Source of the DNA: JBJFCE01 sp051888775
GTDB taxonomy: Bacteria > Bacillota > Clostridia > Lachnospirales > Lachnospiraceae
Assembly: GCA_051888775.1 (NCBI GenBank)
Contig: JBJFCE010000102.1
Coordinates: 1-27,698 of the forward strand
Direction of reading: 5' to 3'
Length of the DNA: 27,698 nucleotides
The notes below the pieces were generated by a model, which saw only the letters and a list, made by a program, of their open reading frames with translations, was not told where the DNA came from and did no database searches. Both the position numbers and the translations under genes were made by a program. Below, in pieces: positions 6,041 through 14,444 of the stretch (position 1 is its first letter; each line of letters begins with the position of its first letter).

Positions 6041-7624
6041 TCAAAGCGCCTGTGCCTTAACGTCGCCGCGTACTTTTTTATATCGGCAATATTTATATGC
6101 TTCCTTGATCATGAGAGAAGCACCGGAAATCACAATCTTAGTTCCCGGATAGACCACTCCTGTCACCACAACAGAAGCATCCGTTCCTGCCTCAATTGCT
6201 TCCTTCAGCCTTTCCGATTCTTTAATATCCTGATCCAGCTTCTCATGCATTTCCTTGCTTTTCTGTGCAAGTGTCCTCATATAACTACTCTGCTCGGGTG
6301 AAATCTTAATGCCCTGCTTCAACTTCTGTACAGTCGCCGTCAATACCGGATCTATCTTTTTCAGGGATTGCTGCAATTCCATGATTTCTTTTTGCAATTC
6401 CTGCGCTCTTGCCTTACTGTTCGGATCTATGCCGACTTCTACAGTCGTAGCTGCCGCCATCGGTGAACCAAGTGTCTTAACGCTGATCTCCCGCAGTGCA
6501 CTGACCGTTCCTCCCGTGATAAATGCCCTTTTACCGGTAACCTGTATATCCGTTCCCGCCATTACATGACAGTGCAGGATAGACTCCGTTTCCACATATC
6601 CCTTTGCAGATACAGTCGCATTCTCCAAAAACTTAGTGACAACATTACCGCCCGCCTTTAACACACCACGCTCCATGCCGTTCATGCCTCTGCCAATAAT
6701 AATATTGCCGCCGGCTTCCAGATATGCACCTTCCACCAATCCGTCTACCACGATATCACCGGATGCTTTGATCTGAAAGTTGGCGCACACATTTCCTCTG
6801 ACTTTGACCGTTCCTTCATATTCGATATTTCCGGTTCCGATATCTACATTTTCCACTTCATAAATATCAGCCACAAATACACGGTCATCCACAAGTGTCA
6901 CATGACCGTTGACCTCTGATGTAAGCTCTGTTTTATCCTCTGATAATGCAATATTTCTGCCAAAGCGCAGAACCGCTTTTTTTACCGCCGGAGCCTGCAT
7001 CTGCTCACCAAAAACATCCTTTCCGTTCTGTCCCGGTATCTCAGGATGCAGTTTTGCCAAAAGATCACCTTTCCGGCAATTATTCATAATATTCAGATGG
7101 AAGAAATCCACACTTCCGTCTTCCTGTAATGTAGGACGTGCACGCAGATCCGTATTAAAGAAATACTCAATCCATGCATCTTTTCCGGGAACGATCTTAT
7201 CGCCGACCGCGATCACAAAAGTTCGGCAATACTCTCTTGATAAGAGGAACTGATCAATAACGTCCTCCTGTATTCCATATACAATCTTCTGATAGGCAAG
7301 ATCTCCCAGGATCTCTTTTCTGTCCATCACAATTCCATCGTCAGAAGGTGCATAAAACCGAATCTCTGCAGTCATTCTGTCAGCTGAAACCTTGATAATC
7401 GATCTCTCATTTACAGGAAACTTTCTTTCCCTGCACAAAGGGATCGTTGTTTCCTTTCCGCTCAGGACAGCATCACGAATATCTGTCAATTCAAAGGGAA
7501 TCTTCTCGAATTCCAGATATTCCGCAACTTCACCGATTTCAATCGGTTCTCCCCCATCCGTCTCCGGAATCAGTTTTAAAAACGTTCCCTGCTCATTCAT
7601 ACATAATTGAAAATATCCGTTCAT
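6041..7624 (-). CDS. fapA: FapA family protein (DUF342), polymer-forming beta-helix
   Basis: 527 residues, typical length for FapA. An N-terminal DUF342-N-like region covers about 75-250. A right-handed beta-helix-like region with repeated G-hydrophobic turns follows (about 255-395: GTVKVRGNVCANFQIKASGD, then IVVDGLVEGA, LEAGGNIIIGRG, LKAGGNVVTKF). Then come a coiled coil (402-480) and a short C-terminal strand domain. In Vibrio, FapA is a polar flagellar-assembly protein; many Firmicutes carry DUF342 genes near sigD or flagellar genes. Here the gene directly follows the flagellar sigma factor with a 36-nt gap and a GAGAGGGG ribosome site. Molecular role in this lineage is unknown. Confidence 0.85.
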   Translation of the reverse strand: MNGYFQLCMNEQGTFLKLIPETDGGEPIEIGEVAEYLEFEKIPFELTDIRDAVLSGKETTIPLCRERKFPVNERSIIKVSADRMTAEIRFYAPSDDGIVMDRKEILGDLAYQKIVYGIQEDVIDQFLLSREYCRTFVIAVGDKIVPGKDAWIEYFFNTDLRARPTLQEDGSVDFFHLNIMNNCRKGDLLAKLHPEIPGQNGKDVFGEQMQAPAVKKAVLRFGRNIALSEDKTELTSEVNGHVTLVDDRVFVADIYEVENVDIGTGNIEYEGTVKVRGNVCANFQIKASGDIVVDGLVEGAYLEAGGNIIIGRGMNGMERGVLKAGGNVVTKFLENATVSAKGYVETESILHCHVMAGTDIQVTGKRAFITGGTVSALREISVKTLGSPMAAATTVEVGIDPNSKARAQELQKEIMELQQSLKKIDPVLTATVQKLKQGIKISPEQSSYMRTLAQKSKEMHEKLDQDIKESERLKEAIEAGTDASVVVTGVVYPGTKIVISGASLMIKEAYKYCRYKKVRGDVKAQAL

Positions 7625-7660
7625 CCGCGCCCCTCTCCGGCATTACTGCTGTTCTGTACT

Positions 7661-8431
7661 TTATTTTCCCTGAAGCAGTCCCATATACTTACCCATTTTC
7701 TCCTTCATCTTCTGCAATCCCCGCGTATGCAGTTGTGAAACTCTTGATTCCGAGACCTCTAATACACGACTGATCTCTTTTAAGGTCAGGTCTTCATAAT
7801 AATATAATAAAATCACCTTTTTTTCTTTTTCTGTCAAAAGTTCAAGTGCAGCCTCCAGAACTTCTTTCAGTTCTTCCTGCTCCACCACTTCCTCCGGGGT
7901 GTCAAAATATCCTGATGCACCCTTATCGCTGGCAAGCTCACTTCCGCCCTGCTCCAGATATTCATTCAAAGAGATCAGATTTGTGACCTTCATCTGACCC
8001 TGCCAGTCAATATACTCCTCTTCGCTGATGCCCAGCTTATCTGCTACCTCCTGATCCGTTGCACAAAAGCCCTTCTCGGCTTCCACCTCACGCATGGCAG
8101 CATCGATCTGCTTCTGTTTTTGCCGGATCGTCCTCGGAATCCAGTCCATCTTACGGATCTGATCCAAAATCGTTCCTCGAATTCGCAGACTGGCGTATGT
8201 TTCAAATTTAACATCCTTGGTCATATCGAACTTATCAATTGCATCAATCAGTCCGAATATCCCATAACTGACCAGATCATCATACTCTACATTATATCCG
8301 AGATACATGCTGAGTCTGCCCGCCACCACCTTGACTAACGGCGCATATTCCATGATGATCTTTTCCCGTAATTCAGTCGATTTCGTTCTGGTATAATCCT
8401 CCCAGAGCTTCTTTCTTCCTGATTCTTCCAT
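7661..8431 (-). CDS. fliA: Flagellar sigma factor, sigma-28/SigD (FliA)
   Basis: 256 residues, near the usual length (SigD of B. subtilis is 254). Region 2 reads YAPLVKVVAGRL, YDDLVSYGIFGLIDAIDKFD, then KFETYASLRIRGTILDQIR; region 3 begins with WIPRTIRQKQKQID (about 97-110). Region 4 is LTEKEKKVILLYYYEDLTLK and EISRVLEVSESRVSQLHTRG, the HTH that reads the -35. It directs RNA polymerase to late flagellar, motor and chemoreceptor genes and is normally held by FlgM until the hook is complete; flgM is not in this window. A GGGGA precedes the ATG. I found no convincing SigD promoter (TAAA-N15-GCCGATA) within the window. Confidence 0.95.
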   Translation of the reverse strand: MEESGRKKLWEDYTRTKSTELREKIIMEYAPLVKVVAGRLSMYLGYNVEYDDLVSYGIFGLIDAIDKFDMTKDVKFETYASLRIRGTILDQIRKMDWIPRTIRQKQKQIDAAMREVEAEKGFCATDQEVADKLGISEEEYIDWQGQMKVTNLISLNEYLEQGGSELASDKGASGYFDTPEEVVEQEELKEVLEAALELLTEKEKKVILLYYYEDLTLKEISRVLEVSESRVSQLHTRGLQKMKEKMGKYMGLLQGK

Positions 8432-8475
8432 GCTGTCCCCACTTGTTTCTTACTGATACCGATGTGATTCGTTTC

Positions 8476-8871
8476 CTACTCTCTGCCTGCTTCGGAAGTT
8501 TCTTCTTTTGAAGTATTCGGATCTTTTTCGATCACCTCTCCCTCGGCAGAATCTTCCGCTTTCTTTTTGACTGTAATGCGGAAAGAATCAAATATCTTCT
8601 TAATGACTACACCGAGAAGATAAAAGGCAATCAGTGACAGAAACACGATTTTCAGTGTTTCCGCCAAAGTATAATGATTGATAAAAGTTACGATACTGGA
8701 CAAAGCACCGCCTGTCAGCATCATAATTGCCGGCAATGCCCCTGTATTCAGCCGATAAGTCTTCTCTTCCTTTTCTTCTCCGACTTTTTCTTCCCCTGCC
8801 GAATTGTCATTGCTGACAGCTTCTTCCTGTTTTTTCGTGCGATGCTTTTGTTCCTTAGATTGTTCTTTCAT
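8476..8871 (-). CDS. Small two-TM membrane protein between cheD and fliA, unknown function
   Basis: 131 residues. Residues 1-38 are very charged (K/E-rich, disordered). Residues 44-62 and 74-92 form two membrane helices joined by a short loop (FINHYTLAE). A charged tail (93-131, rich in E/K/S) follows. Both termini are probably cytoplasmic. The ATG overlaps the 3' end of cheD by 17 nt and has AGGA just upstream, so translation is coupled to cheD. No counterpart sits here in the B. subtilis operon. Position suggests a flagellar or chemotaxis accessory protein, but I do not recognise the family. Confidence 0.75.
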   Translation of the reverse strand: MKEQSKEQKHRTKKQEEAVSNDNSAGEEKVGEEKEEKTYRLNTGALPAIMMLTGGALSSIVTFINHYTLAETLKIVFLSLIAFYLLGVVIKKIFDSFRITVKKKAEDSAEGEVIEKDPNTSKEETSEAGRE

Positions 8872-9340
8872 CTTTTCCTACCGCCCGAATGATAAAATCC
8901 CCGCTTTCCGGATAAAAGATCACTGTACGTCCGAAATTTGCTCCCGTATCCTCTGCCAGAATAGGAATCCTCATCTCTTTCAATTTATTTTTTGTTGCTT
9001 CCACATTTCTTTCTCCGACCCTGACCATATCGACTTTATTCTGAAATGAGAACATCTGTGCCCCGCCCGCGATCTTTGCTACCAGTCTGGCACGGTTTGC
9101 TCCTTCTTCCACAATTTTTTCTACCAAAAGCTCTATTCCCGTATCCGCAAATTTGGGCTTATTGGAGTTGTTTGCGATTGCAGTGCTGTCGGGCAGCATA
9201 ATATGCGCAAGCCCTCCCACTTTTGTTATCGGATCCCTGATCGCGATCCCGACACAGGAGCCAAGCCCCAACGTTGTAATTCCGTCCGGGCTCTTACAGG
9301 TCTTTAAGTCTGCCATTCCGACTTTAATTATTTCACCCAT
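8855..9340 (-). CDS. cheD: Chemoreceptor glutamine deamidase CheD
   Basis: 161 residues. CheD deamidates selected Gln residues in chemoreceptors and is recruited by CheC; free CheD tunes receptor-kinase coupling. The catalytic set is present: Cys29 in LGLGSCVGIAI, His46 in GGLAHIMLP, and Thr23 six residues before the Cys, matching the spacing in the Thermotoga enzyme. The gene follows cheC by 42 nt, the usual Firmicute pairing. An AGGAT lies about 6 nt before the ATG. Confidence 0.95.
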   Translation of the reverse strand: MGEIIKVGMADLKTCKSPDGITTLGLGSCVGIAIRDPITKVGGLAHIMLPDSTAIANNSNKPKFADTGIELLVEKIVEEGANRARLVAKIAGGAQMFSFQNKVDMVRVGERNVEATKNKLKEMRIPILAEDTGANFGRTVIFYPESGDFIIRAVGKDERTI

Positions 9341-9382
9341 AATTTCATCCTACTTGTCACTTTCTCTCCCACCGCAAAACAC

Positions 9383-10000
9383 TCAGCAGATGCCAAGCGA
9401 GCCTAAAATCTTTCCGTAAGATTCCAGATCCGGAACCAGTATGAAATAACCGCTCATATCCTGATCGTCTGTAAACTGTGTTTCTATCAACAGGATGTTA
9501 TCCCCCATCGTTCCGAACTCAATGGCAGGTACACTTAAAATTGCACCCGCCATATCAATCGCCAGTTCCGGAACGGATGGCAATATTGTCAAATTTGTCA
9601 TTGTGGAAAGTGAATTCAGGTATGACCCCGTAATAATATTCCCGATCTCTTTTAAAGCGGAAAGCTCCATTTCGCTAAAAGTATCTCCCTCCGGTGCCAT
9701 TCCCATCAGCTTCCCTATCAAATGCCTTGCTGCTTCTGTCGGTAGCAAAAACATGATGCTTCCGGTTATATCTCCTTCCACGGCAAGATATACACCGGTC
9801 ATGATCTGCTCTTCACCGCCAATTGCAGAGCCTACTTCCTTAAACTCAAGCAGCCGAACCTGTGGAACCTTCATATCAATCTTACAGCCAAGCATGGTAG
9901 CAAGCGCCGTCGTCGCATTTCCCGCGCCGATATTACCGAGTTCCTTCAGCACATCATAATAGGTTTCCGACATGACCTCCAAGTTCAGTTGATCAGCCAT
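9383..10000 (-). CDS. cheC: CheY-P phosphatase CheC
   Basis: 205 residues. CheC dephosphorylates CheY-P and, when bound to CheD, adjusts adaptation. Both copies of the D/S-x3-E-x2-N-x22-P motif are intact: D16/E20/N23/P46 and S114/E118/N121/P144, so the two active sites of the pseudo-symmetric fold should both work. The gene follows cheW by 14 nt. GGAGG (10007-10011) lies 6 nt before the ATG and just past the cheW stop. Confidence 0.96.
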   Translation of the reverse strand: MADQLNLEVMSETYYDVLKELGNIGAGNATTALATMLGCKIDMKVPQVRLLEFKEVGSAIGGEEQIMTGVYLAVEGDITGSIMFLLPTEAARHLIGKLMGMAPEGDTFSEMELSALKEIGNIITGSYLNSLSTMTNLTILPSVPELAIDMAGAILSVPAIEFGTMGDNILLIETQFTDDQDMSGYFILVPDLESYGKILGSLGIC

Positions 10001-10014
10001 ATAAAACCTCCTGT

Positions 10015-10467
10015 TTATTCTGCAATTACCGTATGTAAATCCAGTAAAGAGATCAAATCTTCTCCGACCTTTCCGACGGCACTTACGAACTGTTGCTTTT
10101 CTTCTCTGGAATCATAAGCAACCTTCTCCACCTCGGAATCATTCAGTTCTACAACTTCACGTACTTCATCTACGATCACTCCGATTTTATCCATGCCGTC
10201 CAGTTTTAAGATAATAATTCTGGTGTCTTTGGTTTCCTGTGCCTCGTCCAGGTCCATCTTAATACGGATATTCATAACAGGAACCACTTCACCACGGAGA
10301 TTGATCACTCCTTTAAAATATTTTGCCACCTTCGGCACTCTTGTGATCCGCTGCATTCTGACGATGTTATCTACATACTGAATATCTATTCCGTATTTTT
10401 CATCCCCCAGCTGAATCACGATATACTGTGTGGTCTGAAATTCATTTTTTACTGCTAATTCTTCCAT
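10015..10467 (-). CDS. cheW: Chemotaxis coupling protein CheW
   Basis: 150 residues, a single SH3-like CheW domain that links receptors to CheA in the membrane-bound array. Motifs include QYIVIQLGDEKYGIDIQYVD, the IVRMQRITRVPK stretch, FKGVINLRGEVVPVMNIR and DEVREVVEL. No receiver domain is fused, so it is CheW and not CheV. The ribosome site AGAGGGA is 6 nt before the ATG; the cheA stop is 23 nt upstream. Confidence 0.96.
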   Translation of the reverse strand: MEELAVKNEFQTTQYIVIQLGDEKYGIDIQYVDNIVRMQRITRVPKVAKYFKGVINLRGEVVPVMNIRIKMDLDEAQETKDTRIIILKLDGMDKIGVIVDEVREVVELNDSEVEKVAYDSREEKQQFVSAVGKVGEDLISLLDLHTVIAE

Positions 10468-10490
10468 ATCCAGTCCCTCTCTTTTCTATC

Positions 10491-12569
10491 TTACAGCATT
10501 GCATTGGTATCAAGGATCAATGCAACCTCACCATCACCGAGGATCGTCGCACCACTGATGAATTTGCACTTGTTAATATATTTTCCGAGCGATTTGATAA
10601 CGATTTCCTGTTGTCCGATCAGATCATCCACAACAAGACCTGCCAGTTTCTCGCCCTTCTTCACAATCACAACCATCAGGTTTTCATCCGGTCCTTTTAC
10701 ACTCTGCGTATCTAACATCTTATCCAGACGGATCAGCGGAATAACGCTTCCGCGCAGATGAATCACTTCTTTTGCCTGTACAAATTTAATATCAGATACC
10801 GGAATGTCCTCGATTGTCTGGATCGAACCAAGGGAAATAGCATATTTCTCACCGCCGACAACAACCATCAGTGCCTGAATGATTGCAAGCGTCAACGGCA
10901 GACGGATAATAAAGGTACTGCCTTCGCCAAGCTTGGTCTTAACTTCCACCTCACCGCTTAAGGATTCGATCTTGGACTTCACGACATCCAGTCCGACACC
11001 TCTTCCGGATACATCGGATACCGTCTTTGCGGTAGAGAAACCGGCATGGAACAACAGATCGATAATATCCTTCTCGCTCATGTTGTCTGCCTGTTCCGGT
11101 GTAACGACGCCTCGCTCGATTGCCTTGTTCTTGACCGCTTCCGTATCGATACCGTTACCGTCATCCCCCACCTCGATAACAACGTTATTACCATCCTGAT
11201 ATGCATTTAAGAAAATAGATCCCGTCTCAGACTTGCCGCGCTGTTTTCTGACCTCTGCCGACTCCAGACCATGATCTGCGGAATTTCTGAGTAAGTGCAT
11301 CAACGGATCGCCGATCTCATCTACTACGGTACGGTCAAGTTCGGTTTCCTCACCCGTCATATACAATTCCATCTTCTTGTCCAGTTTTTTGGACAGATCA
11401 CGGATCATTCTCGGGAACTTATTAACAACACTTTCAATCGGCACCATTCGAACCTTCATAACCGATTCATGCAGATTGGTCGTAACACTTTCCAAATACT
11501 CGATCTGCTCATTGAAAGCTGCGCTCTTTGCGCTTTCATTGCCGGATACGGATACCAGAGAGTTCTTTGCAATGATCAGCTCGCTGACAAGATTCATCAG
11601 CACATCCAATTTTTCAATATCCACACGGACTGTACGGTTAACAACCGGTTTCGCAGGTGCCTGAGCTTTCTTATCCTTTGCTTTTGCTGCCTCCGGCTTC
11701 GTCTGCTCTGTCTTATCGGAAGTAGTTGCTACAGCTGTTGATTCCGTTGTCTGTGCCGCTGCACTCTGATAGCTTTCGGAAGGAATGACATCACCGACCG
11801 CATCCTCGATCTCGGATACATTTTTGATCGCAGCAAGGACTTTATCGATGCTTTCCTTGGATACTACCACCAGACTAAAATCCAGATCGAATCTTTCATC
11901 TTCAACATCCTGTGCGCTCGGGCTGGATACGATAATCTCTCCGACTTCCTCGATTGCTTTAAATACCAGAAATGCTCTTGCTGCTTTTAACAGGCAGGAT
12001 TCCTGCACATATACCGTAATGCCGTAGAGATTCATTCCCTGAGCAACAGCCTGTCCCATCACATTCTTCTGGCTGTCATCGAGCTTAATCTCCCGCCATT
12101 TATGGCGATCGCCTGCAGCCTGTACTGCTTCCTGTTTTGCCGGCTGAGGAGCCGCTTCTGCTGCCGGTTTCTCAGCCGGTGCGCTTTTCCCGCTCATCTG
12201 ATCATTCAGTGCTTTGATCAGATTCTCGTTATCGTTGGTTCCCTCATCCGCACTGGACTGGATGTTGGTCAGATATTCATCCAACGCATCCAGACACTGG
12301 AACAGAATATCGATCATATCTCCATTGACCTTGACCGTTCCGTTTCTGACCTCGGAGAATACATTTTCCATATCGTGCGTCAAGGTCTGCATCCTCTTAT
12401 AACCCATCGTACCTGCCATACCTTTTAAGGAATGTGCCGCACGGAAGATCTCGTTGATCGTATTCTCGTTTTCCGGATCCTGCTCCAGCTCCAGAATCTG
12501 TGTGTTCAGATTCTGTAAATGTTCCTTTGTCTCATCGATAAAAATCTCAAGATACTGACTTACATCCAT
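10491..12569 (-). CDS. cheA: Chemotaxis histidine kinase CheA
   Basis: 692 residues with all five CheA domains. P1/HPt (1-125) carries the phosphorylated His46 in FRAAHSLKGMAGTMGY. A flexible Ala/Pro linker precedes P2, the CheY/CheB docking domain (about 158-265). A second Ala/Thr/Lys linker (268-308) leads to P3 dimerisation (312-375). The P4 ATPase shows NSADHGLE (429-436), GDDGNGID (468-475) and GRGVGLDVV (522-530). P5 is CheW-like (about 555-692). It phosphorylates CheY and CheB in response to receptors. The ATG follows the cheB stop with a 1-nt gap (TGAGATG), implying coupled translation. Confidence 0.98.
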   Translation of the reverse strand: MDVSQYLEIFIDETKEHLQNLNTQILELEQDPENENTINEIFRAAHSLKGMAGTMGYKRMQTLTHDMENVFSEVRNGTVKVNGDMIDILFQCLDALDEYLTNIQSSADEGTNDNENLIKALNDQMSGKSAPAEKPAAEAAPQPAKQEAVQAAGDRHKWREIKLDDSQKNVMGQAVAQGMNLYGITVYVQESCLLKAARAFLVFKAIEEVGEIIVSSPSAQDVEDERFDLDFSLVVVSKESIDKVLAAIKNVSEIEDAVGDVIPSESYQSAAAQTTESTAVATTSDKTEQTKPEAAKAKDKKAQAPAKPVVNRTVRVDIEKLDVLMNLVSELIIAKNSLVSVSGNESAKSAAFNEQIEYLESVTTNLHESVMKVRMVPIESVVNKFPRMIRDLSKKLDKKMELYMTGEETELDRTVVDEIGDPLMHLLRNSADHGLESAEVRKQRGKSETGSIFLNAYQDGNNVVIEVGDDGNGIDTEAVKNKAIERGVVTPEQADNMSEKDIIDLLFHAGFSTAKTVSDVSGRGVGLDVVKSKIESLSGEVEVKTKLGEGSTFIIRLPLTLAIIQALMVVVGGEKYAISLGSIQTIEDIPVSDIKFVQAKEVIHLRGSVIPLIRLDKMLDTQSVKGPDENLMVVIVKKGEKLAGLVVDDLIGQQEIVIKSLGKYINKCKFISGATILGDGEVALILDTNAML

Positions 12570-12570
12570 C

Positions 12571-13671
12571 TCACTTTACCCCCACGTTCATAATGATTTC
12601 ACGGGCAATCTGGTCGATCGGTAAAATCTGATCCGCCAGACCTGCATTTACAATGCTCTTCGGCATACCATACACCGCACAGGTACTTTCCTCCTGTGCT
12701 ATGACATGCACTTTTTTCTTTTCTTTCAGTGAAACGATTCCTTTTGTTCCGTCCGCTCCCATACCGGTCAGGACCACACAGATGATCTGCTCATACGGCA
12801 TCTCGCGAAGCGATTCATACATATAATTCGCACACGGTCTGACACCTTCTCTCGGTGGCTCCGAAGTATAACGAACCACACAATCCTTCCCCTGACGTAC
12901 AATATTCATATGGAAGCCGCCGCGCGCAATATAAACGTTTCCCGCGCTTAAGACATCTCCTTCCTCCGCTTCCTTTACATGAAGCGCAGACAGAGAATCC
13001 ATACGTTCCGCCAGCGACTGTGTAAAACCTGCCGGCATATGCTGTACGATCAGTACCGGAGCTCTTAAATTCTCCGGAAGGTTCGGGATCACGTGCTGTA
13101 ACGCTTTCGGACCGCCTGTAGAGCTCGCGATCGCGATAATCTGGGAGGTGTTAAACTGGGATCCGTGTTTTGATACCAGATCCACCACTTTTTTGGTTGC
13201 TTTGATTTCCTCCAGACTAAAGCTCTTTGATACAGACGGTAAATTCGACTGTGTAACCGCAGTCAGGATTTCCAGAAAGCGTTGTCTGAACTTCTCGTTT
13301 CTTGCATCTGCCGCTCTGTCCGGTTTGTGAATAAAATCAAGTGCCCCTAACTCCAAACAATCCAGCGTTATCTGTGCACCCTGACTGGTATCCGTGCTTG
13401 CCATCATGATCCGCGCGGATATTTTCAGCCGTTGCAATTCTCTGAGCAGCTCCAGTCCTGTCATCTTCGGCATGTTGACATCCAACACCACGCCGTCATA
13501 CTTTTTTCTGCTCAAAAGATCCAGCGCATCCAAACCGTTAATTGCCCGGTCTTCTACCTTGAATCGTTCATCTGAGTTGATTATATCACACAGCACACTT
13601 CTCATGAGTGCAGAATCATCAACTACCAGAATTTTTTTTACATTTTTTTCGGATTTGTCGATCATTTTCAT
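12571..13671 (-). CDS. cheB: Chemoreceptor methylesterase/deamidase CheB
   Basis: 366 residues. The receiver domain (13-135) shows VVDDSALMR and phospho-acceptor Asp64 in VVLDVNMPKM, with Lys117 in the IHKPD loop. The methylesterase domain (175-366) has the catalytic triad Ser184 (ASSTGGP), His211 (VQHMP) and Asp307 (GMGADG). It removes methyl groups from receptors during adaptation. No cheR is present here, so the methyltransferase must lie elsewhere. The ribosome site is weak (GAAGGT); the ATG two codons in is an alternative start. Confidence 0.96.
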   Translation of the reverse strand: MKMIDKSEKNVKKILVVDDSALMRSVLCDIINSDERFKVEDRAINGLDALDLLSRKKYDGVVLDVNMPKMTGLELLRELQRLKISARIMMASTDTSQGAQITLDCLELGALDFIHKPDRAADARNEKFRQRFLEILTAVTQSNLPSVSKSFSLEEIKATKKVVDLVSKHGSQFNTSQIIAIASSTGGPKALQHVIPNLPENLRAPVLIVQHMPAGFTQSLAERMDSLSALHVKEAEEGDVLSAGNVYIARGGFHMNIVRQGKDCVVRYTSEPPREGVRPCANYMYESLREMPYEQIICVVLTGMGADGTKGIVSLKEKKKVHVIAQEESTCAVYGMPKSIVNAGLADQILPIDQIAREIIMNVGVK

Positions 13672-13700
13672 AGACCTTCGTCCTTTTCTTCTATTCCATT

Positions 13701-14417
13701 CTATTTTCGGCTCTTCTGGCGGTTTTTCCGTTCCTCTTCAAAAATATATTTTATAATTTCCTCTCGTTCCACCGCATTAATATTTATGTATTTTACACGA
13801 TGCTCATAAATGCCTTTACGATTTTCCAGTTCGGAAACCTTTAATACCTGACCGACCAGATTATACTCTTTATTTTCACCGGCCACCTGAAGCTGGTATT
13901 TGCAGTAAATCATGGAATTCTCCTCATAACGCTGATTTGCTATAAAGCGAAGTCCGCCGCCGCTGATATCCACAATAATACTGCGTTTTAACGGAAGTCC
14001 CGGTACCAGATAATCCTTACGTTCTTCCAGTGCCGCAATTTCTTCCTCCTCCAGACTTCTTGCACTCATATCAAGTGCACAGCTGAACCGGTAATATTCT
14101 CTCCGCTGATATTTTCTCAGATTACTGATCAGCTCCAATACCAGGATATATACGTTATTGCTCTTATATCTGTCAATAATACGGCAGGCACACTGATACA
14201 GACCATGCTCCGTATAAAAATAGACATCATACTCTCCGTCCACAGGTAACAGAATCAACTTTGTCTGCTCCATTGGCATGGTAACCTCCAAACGGTCCTC
14301 AGACAATACCTCAAATACCCTGCTCACATAAGTCTTCTGATTTGACGTGTTTTCACCATGTCCCGACTTTGCCTTCAATTCCAGTTTCTGTCCGGGAGTG
14401 ACATACATTGATAACAT
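13701..14417 (-). CDS. PilZ-domain c-di-GMP receptor, YcgR-like flagellar brake
   Basis: 238 residues. An N-terminal YcgR-N-like beta-barrel (about 5-98) precedes a PilZ domain (100-225) with both ligand motifs intact: R106-x3-R110 in QRREYYRF and D150-x-S152-x2-G155 in VDISGGGLRF. It should bind c-di-GMP. Relatives (YcgR; B. subtilis YpfA/DgrA/MotI) act on the stator or rotor to slow motility. Its place between flhG and cheB differs from B. subtilis, where the homologue is unlinked to the fla/che operon. The ATG at 14417 has GGAGG 7 nt upstream, which favours it over the ATG three codons later. Confidence 0.9.
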   Translation of the reverse strand: MLSMYVTPGQKLELKAKSGHGENTSNQKTYVSRVFEVLSEDRLEVTMPMEQTKLILLPVDGEYDVYFYTEHGLYQCACRIIDRYKSNNVYILVLELISNLRKYQRREYYRFSCALDMSARSLEEEEIAALEERKDYLVPGLPLKRSIIVDISGGGLRFIANQRYEENSMIYCKYQLQVAGENKEYNLVGQVLKVSELENRKGIYEHRVKYININAVEREEIIKYIFEEERKNRQKSRK

Positions 14418-14444
14418 ACAATACCCTCCTGCTCTATGTCTGTT

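Noticed and set aside
6070..6100. GCCGATA-like SigD -10 box on the minus strand near the end of fapA
   Set aside because: There is no TAAA at the required 15-nt spacing and the motif falls within codons of fapA.
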